Source: an uncultured Riemerella sp. (GTDB lineage: Bacteria; Bacteroidota; Bacteroidia; Flavobacteriales; Weeksellaceae). From it: a DNA stretch of 8,573 bases. How positions within the stretch are numbered: position 1 is the stretch's first letter; each line of letters starts with the position of its first letter. The stretch lies in contig CALHQK010000157.1 of assembly GCA_938037185.1 (NCBI GenBank), positions 1 to 8,573 of the forward strand. Reading direction: 5' to 3'. This document shows, piece after piece, positions 1 through 5,585 of the stretch. The notes under the pieces are model-generated. The model was not told the origin of the DNA, searched no databases, and was given only the letters and a program-made list of their open reading frames with translations. The position numbers were made by a program, and so were the translations under genes.

Positions 1-2
1 AT

Positions 3-101
3 TCAGCAATAAAAATAGGAGAATTTTTACAACACAAATACGCTGATAAAGTAAGTGTAAAAGTAATCCATAACGAACAACCTCAGTTAAATCAAATTTA
101 G
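3..101 (+). CDS. C-terminal fragment of RapZ-C-domain protein (probable sugar kinase fusion)
   Basis: An open frame enters from the left edge and ends at TAG 99-101, giving 32 residues that begin SAIKIGEFLQHKY and finish HNEQPQLNQI. The order is small residue, amphipathic helix (IGEFLQHKY), strand (VSVKVIHNEQ). This resembles the end of the RapZ C-terminal domain, where an HRSV-like motif is followed by a helix and a strand ending in H-x-E/D. In Bacteroidota this domain is often fused behind an aminoglycoside/choline-kinase-like domain that phosphorylates an amino sugar (AmgK-like), and the gene often sits beside a MurU-like nucleotidylyltransferase. Such a gene is present 1.8 kb downstream, which supports the call. 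Only the tail is visible, so the kinase domain is inferred. Another protein with a similar helix-strand end cannot be excluded. The next gene begins after a 2-base gap, so the two are probably co-transcribed. Confidence 0.5.
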   Translation, partial: SAIKIGEFLQHKYADKVSVKVIHNEQPQLNQI

Positions 102-103
102 TC

Positions 104-1915
104 ATGCAGTTTAGAAATGATATTCAAGGCTTAAGAGCAATCGCCATTTTACTTGTTTTTATTTTTCACCTTAATAACCATTGGTTATCAGGAGGTTTTC
201 TTGGTGTAGATTTATTTTTTGTGATCTCGGGTTATTTGATGACTACGATAACAATAAATGATATTGAAAAAAACAAATTTTCATTCATCACCTTCTTTGA
301 AAAAAGGTTCAAAAGGATTTTACCTGCCTATTTATTTTTCCTACTGATTATTTCTATTTTAGGAAGTCTTGTCTTTATCTATACAGATATTTATAAACTG
401 AGACTTTCTATGGTTAAGGCTATAAAATTTATTTCCAATCTATATTTTTCGACTGGAGATTCTTATTTCGGAGCCAAACTCAGTGAAAATCCTCTCCTTC
501 ACACTTGGTCTTTGTCCATAGAAATGCAGTTTTATTTGATACTGCCGTTTGTTCTGTTTTTTTTCAGAAAACATCTGCTTCCTATTTTTATTACCCTTAT
601 CATCATTATCACGGCTTATTCAACATACGAAATTTTCTTCACGGATAACCAGCAAAAAATCTACTTCTCATTAATTAGTAGAATTCCCGAATTTTTGATT
701 GGTTCAGTTTATTCTATTGTTTTCAAAAATGGTTTAGATTTCTCGAGACAAAAGAATAATGTCATCGCTATTTGTTCCTTTTTGACTCTGATTATTTGTT
801 CATTTTATTACACAGAAGAAACGCCTTTCCCTGGTGTTTTAGCTCTAATTCCATGCATAGCAGGAGCAAATATTTTAGTATTAAAAAACAATACTATAAC
901 TGATATTTTATCCAATAAGATTCTCGTATACATTGGGAAACTCTCATATTCCCTTTATCTATGGCATTGGGGAATCATAGCGCTTATCCGTTATATCAAT
1001 GGGGTCTATGACCTGACTCCTGCTGAAGTTATTTTCATTATAATTTTAACATTTGCAATATCTTGGTTTTCTTATAACTTTTTAGAAAATAGATTTAGAA
1101 AAACAAAAAACACTATTTTCCTGATGATATTCATCCCTATTTATCTTGGAATTTATGTTTTTGTGATGAAAATGGAAAAAGTTACGGAATACAAAAAATT
1201 ACCTGACATATATACAAAACCTGTTTTTGGAATGTCATCTCATGGCACGAAAAACATTGAGAAATTTGGGGACACATCTAAAAACGACAGCATCATCCTC
1301 ATTGGCGACAGTAATGCCTTAGTCCTCAAAGCCTTTCTTGACCAAATTGGGAAAAGGCATCATTTTTCATTCAGAACCCTTACCTGTGATACTTATCCAG
1401 CAATTAAAGGAATTAAACAAGAAGAAATTCCAACTGAGAAAATGAAATTCTATAACTCTTCTCAAGAATTAATCATACCTACACAGAAAATGATTGATGA
1501 AAGTAAAATCATTATAATGAATAGTGCGGGATTTAAACAGCTACCTTCTATGAAAACTTCTCTAGAAAAATTAGCCAAAAACCTCAGAAAAGACCAAAGA
1601 TTAGTCTTAATAAATACTTTCCCTTGGCTCAATAGACATCCTTTAAGGTCTTATGATACTTTTCTACCTATTGGAAGAGAATTGAAATTGGAACATTCTG
1701 ATGAGAACAAAAAAATTTTAGAAGAAATTGCAAAAAAATACGAAAATGTATATATCTATGATGTATCCAAAAGTAAAATTTTCAATGATACTCCTGGGTA
1801 TATCAATGACACAATTGCTTACTATGATAATGGACATCTGAATTTATACGGCTCACGAAAATTAGCCGATGATTTAGATAGTGATTTTATAACCTTTTTG
1901 AATAAAATAAAATAG
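104..1915 (+). CDS. OafA-type membrane O-acyltransferase with C-terminal SGNH domain
   Basis: The protein has 603 residues. The N-terminal half is an acyltransferase-3 membrane domain: R4-N-D-I-Q-G-L-R11, then the hydrophobic run ending in the conserved His22, then GVDLFFVISGYL near residues 35-46. About ten hydrophobic segments follow up to roughly residue 350. The C-terminal part is a soluble SGNH hydrolase-like domain with a GDS block (G401-D402-S403) and a closing D575-N-G-H578 motif followed by LN..G. In this family the membrane domain passes an acyl group, usually acetyl, across the inner membrane, and the SGNH domain places it on an envelope glycan such as O-antigen, peptidoglycan or capsule. 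The acceptor here is unknown. ATG 104 is chosen because the family begins within a few residues of the R-x-D-I-x-G-L-R motif. The stop codon overlaps the next start by one base. Both active-site sets look intact. Confidence 0.9.
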   Translation: MQFRNDIQGLRAIAILLVFIFHLNNHWLSGGFLGVDLFFVISGYLMTTITINDIEKNKFSFITFFEKRFKRILPAYLFFLLIISILGSLVFIYTDIYKLRLSMVKAIKFISNLYFSTGDSYFGAKLSENPLLHTWSLSIEMQFYLILPFVLFFFRKHLLPIFITLIIIITAYSTYEIFFTDNQQKIYFSLISRIPEFLIGSVYSIVFKNGLDFSRQKNNVIAICSFLTLIICSFYYTEETPFPGVLALIPCIAGANILVLKNNTITDILSNKILVYIGKLSYSLYLWHWGIIALIRYINGVYDLTPAEVIFIIILTFAISWFSYNFLENRFRKTKNTIFLMIFIPIYLGIYVFVMKMEKVTEYKKLPDIYTKPVFGMSSHGTKNIEKFGDTSKNDSIILIGDSNALVLKAFLDQIGKRHHFSFRTLTCDTYPAIKGIKQEEIPTEKMKFYNSSQELIIPTQKMIDESKIIIMNSAGFKQLPSMKTSLEKLAKNLRKDQRLVLINTFPWLNRHPLRSYDTFLPIGRELKLEHSDENKKILEEIAKKYENVYIYDVSKSKIFNDTPGYINDTIAYYDNGHLNLYGSRKLADDLDSDFITFLNKIK

Positions 1916-2628
1916 TGAAAGCTTTTATATTCGCGGCAGGAAAAGGGACAAGATTAAAACCTTTCACGGACAAACACCCAAAGGCTCTGGCTAAGGTAAA
2001 TAACATCACCTTACTGGAAAGAAATATCAAATTTCTACAGTCTTTTGGGATTAATGATTTTATTATTAATATTCATCATTTCGGAGAGCAGATTGTTGAT
2101 TTTCTGAAAGAAAATGATAATTTCGGTGCTAAAATAGAAATCTCTGACGAGTCCGAAGAACTTCTGGAAACAGGCGGCGCTTTGGTCTTTGCCAAAGAAA
2201 TTTTGGAGCAGGAAGAGCATTTTTTAATCATGAATGCTGATATTTTGACCAATCTGAACATCGGTGATTTCATTGATTTTCATTTAAAATCCAATAACTT
2301 GGTTACTTTGGCAGTTTCGGACAGAAAAAGCTCACGAAAACTGCTTTTTGACAGTGCAATGACCCTGCAAGGCTGGCGTAATGAGAAAACGGGTGAAGAA
2401 ATCTTTGGAAACACTTATAAAAACCTAAAACCACTGGCTTTCAGTGGGATACATTGTATTAATTCTAATTTACTGAAACTTTTCACCCGCCATGGGAAAT
2501 TCTCCATCATGGAGGAATATTTAGACCTGATGAAAGACTATATTATCAAAGGATACGAACACGATGCTTTACTGATAGATGTGGGAAAACCAGAATCTAT
2601 CGCTGAAGCAGAAAAATATTTTAAATAA
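1915..2628 (+). CDS. MurU-like sugar-1-phosphate nucleotidylyltransferase
   Basis: The protein has 237 residues and one nucleotidyltransferase (GT-A-like) domain. It opens with the signature AAGKGTRLKPFTDKHPKAL (residues 7-25). It carries the metal-binding N107-A-D109, and a C-terminal I-D222-V-G-K-P-E block that matches the second metal Asp of the family. Relatives convert a sugar 1-phosphate and NTP to NDP-sugar and pyrophosphate. The compact length and neighbouring RapZ-C fragment favour a MurNAc/GlcNAc-1-phosphate uridylyltransferase of the MurU type, acting in cytosolic peptidoglycan sugar recycling; a mannose-1-P guanylyltransferase-like role is the alternative. The start is GTG 1915, which overlaps the preceding TAG by one base (TAGTG). 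It is forced because an in-frame TAA lies at 1903-1905 and the signature begins at residue 3. The overlap suggests translational coupling to the acyltransferase. Confidence 0.85.
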   Translation: MKAFIFAAGKGTRLKPFTDKHPKALAKVNNITLLERNIKFLQSFGINDFIINIHHFGEQIVDFLKENDNFGAKIEISDESEELLETGGALVFAKEILEQEEHFLIMNADILTNLNIGDFIDFHLKSNNLVTLAVSDRKSSRKLLFDSAMTLQGWRNEKTGEEIFGNTYKNLKPLAFSGIHCINSNLLKLFTRHGKFSIMEEYLDLMKDYIIKGYEHDALLIDVGKPESIAEAEKYFK

Positions 2629-2629
2629 A

Positions 2630-3331
2630 ATGGAAGAAGAAATTTTAAGAGAAAGTTTTCGACAAAAAACTTGGAGCGAGCAGGCCACCAAAGACAGCTG
2701 GATGGTCTTTAAGATAATGGGAGAAATAGTCTCTGGTTATGAAAAAATGCAGAAAATGGGACCTTGCGTGTCTATATTTGGGTCAGCAAGGATAAAACCA
2801 GACACCAAATATTACAAAATGACAGAGGAAATTGCTCAAAAAATCACAGAACTGGGCTTTGGTGTCATCACTGGCGGCGGCCCAGGAATCATGGAAGCAG
2901 GAAACAAAGGCGCCAAAGAAAGTGGAGGAAAATCCATCGGCCTCAATATAGAACTTCCTTTCGAGCAGCATCTAAATCCTTATATAGACAAATTATACAG
3001 CATGGAGTTTGACTATTTTTTCATTAGAAAACTCATGTTTATAAAATACTCACAAGGATTTATCGTGATGCCTGGTGGTTTTGGGACTTTGGATGAACTT
3101 TCAGAAGCATTGACACTGATTCAGACAGGGAAAATCGGCAGATTTCCTATCGTTCTCGTTGGTTCAGAATTTTGGAGCGGGCTGTTAGATTGGTTCAAAA
3201 ATACTTTACTAAAAATGAAATTAATTTCGGAAGAAAATTTCTCTCTTTTCAGGGTGGTAGACACGGCTGATGAGGCCGTTTCACACATTAAAGCTTTCTA
3301 TGATAAATACGCAATCCATACCAATTTCTAA
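2630..3331 (+). CDS. LOG-family (TIGR00730) nucleoside-5'-monophosphate phosphoribohydrolase
   Basis: The protein has 233 residues with a Rossmann-like fold of the LOG / lysine-decarboxylase-like family. Both hallmark motifs are present: GGGPGIMEA at residues 82-90 and PGGFGTLDE at 148-156, the latter containing the catalytic Glu. GPCVSIFGSARI (44-55) is the usual first beta strand. Characterised relatives hydrolyse the N-glycosidic bond of nucleoside monophosphates to release the base and ribose 5-phosphate; in plants and some bacteria they activate cytokinins. 'Lysine decarboxylase' labels in this family are historical. An in-frame GTG at 2579 would add 17 residues lying inside the preceding gene. 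ATG 2630, one base after that gene's stop, gives a normal N-terminus and is preferred. It is probably the last gene of the operon, since a separate promoter follows its stop within two bases. Confidence 0.9.
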   Translation: MEEEILRESFRQKTWSEQATKDSWMVFKIMGEIVSGYEKMQKMGPCVSIFGSARIKPDTKYYKMTEEIAQKITELGFGVITGGGPGIMEAGNKGAKESGGKSIGLNIELPFEQHLNPYIDKLYSMEFDYFFIRKLMFIKYSQGFIVMPGGFGTLDELSEALTLIQTGKIGRFPIVLVGSEFWSGLLDWFKNTLLKMKLISEENFSLFRVVDTADEAVSHIKAFYDKYAIHTNF

Positions 3332-3333
3332 GT

Positions 3334-3350
3334 TTGGCACGGCTTTTGCC
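3334..3350 (+). promoter_or_regulatory. Sigma-54 (RpoN) -24/-12 promoter
   Basis: The sequence reads TTGGCACG (3334-3341), four bases, then TTGC (3346-3349). This matches the sigma-54 consensus TTGGCACG-N4-TTGC at every defined position; only the weakly conserved last W is C. The -24 GG (3336-3337) and -12 GC (3348-3349) have the required spacing. Transcription would start near 3361, giving a leader of about 19 bases before ATG 3380. It lies between two genes and faces the downstream one. Use by RNA polymerase is inferred. Confidence 0.8.
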
Positions 3351-3379
3351 TTTATTTAACAAATTTTAAGATTGTAATT

Positions 3380-3853
3380 ATGAAAAAGAAAATCAATATC
3401 ATCGGGGTTTTTATGATGCTGTTTATGATTATGAGTTTCACAGTACATCAGTTTCAGTCTTCATTGACCAAAGTAGACTATATAGAGGGAAGTAAAACCT
3501 TAAAATTTACCACCAAGGTAAGTACAGAACAGATGGCAAATGTTCTAAAAATAAATTCTGGAGCTGCGAACTTCAAAGGCGAAGTAGAAAAATATATTAG
3601 CCGAAATTTCTCAGTCTCTGTGAATGGAGAACATAAATCATTAAATGTCAATAACAGCCAAGTAAATGGAGAAACTGTCTTCATTTATTTCGAAGTTAGT
3701 AATGTACAGAATATTTCTACACTAAGCATTAGAAATAGCATCTTGACGGAAGCCTATCCTAAGCAGATGAATCTAGTAAATATCGCTTATAAAGGGACAC
3801 AGAAAAATATGGTCCTTCAAAAAGGAAAAGAAAGTTCAGAGGTATCTTTCTAA
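3380..3853 (+). CDS. DUF6702 family secreted/periplasmic protein
   Basis: The protein has 157 residues. A Lys-rich start and hydrophobic core (KKKINIIGVFMMLFMIMSFT, residues 2-21) form a Sec signal peptide or anchor. There is no lipobox Cys. The rest resembles the Bacteroidota DUF6702 family: H23-Q-F just after the signal, an early strand SLTKVDYIEGSKTLKFTTKV, a central VFIYFEVSNV strand (100-109), and the family-like YPKQMNLVNI (126-135). Its biochemical role is unknown; a small beta-sandwich-like domain in the periplasm or outer envelope is likely. It has its own sigma-54 promoter just upstream and a strong terminator downstream, so it appears to be a one-gene transcription unit. From memory, relatives often sit beside an M1-family metallopeptidase; none is next to it here. 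No Shine-Dalgarno is seen, as expected in this phylum. Confidence 0.8.
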   Translation: MKKKINIIGVFMMLFMIMSFTVHQFQSSLTKVDYIEGSKTLKFTTKVSTEQMANVLKINSGAANFKGEVEKYISRNFSVSVNGEHKSLNVNNSQVNGETVFIYFEVSNVQNISTLSIRNSILTEAYPKQMNLVNIAYKGTQKNMVLQKGKESSEVSF

Positions 3854-3888
3854 AGTTGAGGAGTAAATTATAATATTTTATTTAATGT

Positions 3889-3915
3889 AAAAAAGTCCGT
3901 TTTCGCGGACTTTTT
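3889..3915. terminator. Bidirectional intrinsic terminator
   Basis: Stem GTCCG (3895-3899) pairs with CGGAC (3906-3910) around the loop TTTTCG. A run of A (3889-3894) and a run of T (3911-3915) extend the pairing to about ten base pairs. Both strands therefore show a GC-rich stem followed by a T tract. It sits between two convergent genes and overlaps the stop codon of the minus-strand DUF2480 gene, so it probably ends both transcripts. Confidence 0.9.
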
Positions 3916-4423
3916 ATTGCTTAAAAATAGGAACATTAGAACATGCTTCTCCAAACATCAGCGATTTTACGACAGGGCGCAGTCTATCCACCAACTCCAC
4001 ATATGAATTTTCCGAAACAAAAGCATGAGAACATCCCTTTACCAAAACTCTTTTGCATTCTAAATAACTAAAATCATAACTTTGAATAACATCATGAAGC
4101 AGTATTGTTTCCAAGGTTTCTCTATTTCCAGAGATTATTTTTTCAGCAAAACCGCTGATTTTTGCCGTTATAAGAAAATATGCCCAAAGAGGAATAACAG
4201 CATCAGCTGAATTATAAATATAAACATACGCTTCTTTATAATCCTCTGGATTTATTTCTGAAATTTTTTGCCTAAAATCTGCTTCTCGGAGAATCAATCC
4301 CTCGAAGAGAAAATCCTTCAAATCTATTCCTTTTCTTGTTCCTTTGGGAATTAAATCCGAAATATCAAAGTTAATCAATCCGCTATTCGCAACTTTATTT
4401 ACAATTTCTCCTTGCTCTGACAT
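3914..4423 (-). CDS. DUF2480 family protein
   Basis: The protein has 169 residues and is soluble, with no signal peptide. It matches the Bacteroidota DUF2480 family along its length: EIVNKVANSGLINFDISDL at the N-terminus, a KDFLFEGLILREADFR block (36-51), the SADAVIPLWAYFL segment (72-84), VLVKGCS (126-132), and the C-terminal RLRPVVKSLMFGEACSNVP (147-165). Cysteines are at 123, 131 and 161; the last two lie in the conserved blocks and could bind metal or be redox-active, which is inference. No function is established to my knowledge. From memory, the gene often follows suf Fe-S assembly genes in this phylum; here it stands alone, convergent with the DUF6702 gene and divergent from lpxB. The start is the ATG whose complement is CAT 4421-4423, at the family's normal N-terminus. 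Confidence 0.9.
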   Translation of the reverse strand: MSEQGEIVNKVANSGLINFDISDLIPKGTRKGIDLKDFLFEGLILREADFRQKISEINPEDYKEAYVYIYNSADAVIPLWAYFLITAKISGFAEKIISGNRETLETILLHDVIQSYDFSYLECKRVLVKGCSHAFVSENSYVELVDRLRPVVKSLMFGEACSNVPIFKQ

Positions 4424-4441
4424 ATTATTTATTTATATTTG
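4412..4441 (+). promoter_or_regulatory. Bacteroidota-type promoter for lpxB-comEC
   Basis: TTG (4412-4414) and TATATTTG (4434-4441) are separated by 19 bases, matching the Bacteroidota housekeeping consensus TTTG / TAnnTTTG in sequence and spacing. The -33 part lies inside the first codons of the divergent DUF2480 gene. Initiation near 4447 would give a leader of about 25 bases before ATG 4473. Confidence 0.65.
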
Positions 4442-4443
4442 AG

Positions 4444-4472
4444 CAAAAATAAATCTTTTTTACTAAAACAAA
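4444..4472 (-). promoter_or_regulatory. Bacteroidota-type promoter for the DUF2480 gene
   Basis: Read on the minus strand, TATTTTTG (4451 to 4444) matches the -7 consensus TAnnTTTG exactly. TTTG (4472 to 4469) lies 17 bases upstream as a -33 element, at the short end of the usual spacing. Initiation near 4437 would leave a leader of about 14 bases. It overlaps the lpxB promoter region on the other strand. Confidence 0.55.
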
Positions 4473-5585
4473 ATGTCTAAAAAATATTATATCATCTCAG
4501 GAGAAGCTTCTGGGGATTTACATGGTTCTAACCTGATGAAAGCCATCCTAAAAAAAGAGCCCGATGCGGAGTTCAGATTTTGGGGAGGCGACCTGATGAA
4601 AGATGTGGGTGGAACATTGGTAAAACATTACAAAGACCTTGCTTTCATGGGATTCTTGGAAGTGGTTTTAAACCTTAAAACCATTCTGAGAAACATCAAA
4701 TTTTGTAAAGAAGACATAAAAAAACACCGGCCAGATGTCCTTATTTTGGTGGATTACCCTGGCTTTAACCTAAGAACTGCAAAGCTTGCTAAATCATTAG
4801 GAATCAAAGTGGTATATTATATTTCTCCACAGCTTTGGGCTTGGAAGGAAGGCCGCGTAGAAACCATCAAAAAATATATAGATGAGATGCTGGTAATCCT
4901 CCCTTTTGAAGAGGATTTTTACAAGAAACATTCTGTGAAAGCCCACTTTGTGGGACACCCTCTTTTGGATGCCATTTCAAACCTAAAACCAATTGACAGC
5001 CAAGAATTTAAGAGGCAAAACAAGTTAGACAGCAGGGAAATCATCGCATTACTCCCAGGAAGCCGAAAACAAGAAATAAGAAAAATGCTTGGCTTGATGC
5101 TCAGCGTGACTCCTTATTTCAAAGATTATCAGTTCGTTATAGCAGGAGCACCTTCCCTACCAAAAAAATTTTATGATGAATTTTTGACGAATGATGTGCA
5201 TTTTGTGTCCAATAAAACTTATGATTTGCTTCGTTCTTCCAAAGCTGCTCTGGTAACTTCTGGAACGGCAACGCTGGAAACTGCCCTTCTAAAAATCCCA
5301 GAAGTAGTCTGCTACCGCGGAAGCTGGATTTCTTACCAAATCGCAAAAAGACTGGTAAAACACATTAAATTTATTTCTTTGGTCAATTTAATCATGGACA
5401 AAGAAGTCGTTAAAGAATTGATACAAAATGATTTAACAACAAAAAACATAAAATCCGAATTAGAAAAAATCTTAAATCCAGAGCAAAGAGAAAAAATCCT
5501 AAATGAATACGAAAAACTAAACCATCTCCTCGGAGGTAAGGGAGCGAGTGAGCGCACCGCAGAAATCATCACAAAACTACTATGA
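4473..5585 (+). CDS. lpxB: Lipid-A-disaccharide synthase
   Basis: The protein has 370 residues, normal for LpxB. It joins UDP-2,3-diacylglucosamine and lipid X (2,3-diacylglucosamine 1-phosphate) into the beta-1,6-linked lipid A disaccharide on the cytoplasmic face of the inner membrane (GT19 family). Motifs appear in order: SGEASGDLHG (9-18), the DYPGFN loop beginning at D94, YYISPQLWAWKEGRV, a VGHPLLD segment, LLPGSRKQEI around G196-R198, and SGTATLET (263-270), which belongs to the UDP-sugar site. VNLIMDKEVVKELIQ near the C-terminus is also typical. ATG 4473 places the first motif at the usual position. The stop overlaps the comEC start as ATGA, indicating co-translation. It is the first gene of a two-gene unit behind its own promoter. 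Confidence 0.97.
   Translation: MSKKYYIISGEASGDLHGSNLMKAILKKEPDAEFRFWGGDLMKDVGGTLVKHYKDLAFMGFLEVVLNLKTILRNIKFCKEDIKKHRPDVLILVDYPGFNLRTAKLAKSLGIKVVYYISPQLWAWKEGRVETIKKYIDEMLVILPFEEDFYKKHSVKAHFVGHPLLDAISNLKPIDSQEFKRQNKLDSREIIALLPGSRKQEIRKMLGLMLSVTPYFKDYQFVIAGAPSLPKKFYDEFLTNDVHFVSNKTYDLLRSSKAALVTSGTATLETALLKIPEVVCYRGSWISYQIAKRLVKHIKFISLVNLIMDKEVVKELIQNDLTTKNIKSELEKILNPEQREKILNEYEKLNHLLGGKGASERTAEIITKLL

Noticed and set aside
1243..1257. TGGCACG inside the acyltransferase as a second sigma-54 promoter
   Set aside because: The required TTGC is absent four bases downstream (ACAT is found instead), and the site is within a coding region.
2035..2273. Two open frames of about 60 residues on the minus strand
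   Set aside because: They lie antisense inside the well-supported nucleotidylyltransferase, with no recognisable protein features.
2579..2629. In-frame GTG start that would lengthen the LOG protein by 17 residues
   Set aside because: The extension lies within the end of the preceding gene and does not resemble the family N-terminus. ATG 2630, one base after the previous stop, fits family length.
2764..3012. Open frames in other frames or on the minus strand within the LOG gene
   Set aside because: They overlap a conserved gene. Their Arg/His-rich or Phe/Cys-rich composition is typical of off-frame translation.
3478..3684. 68-residue minus-strand open frame opposite the DUF6702 gene
   Set aside because: It is entirely antisense to a supported gene and has no motif or promoter of its own.
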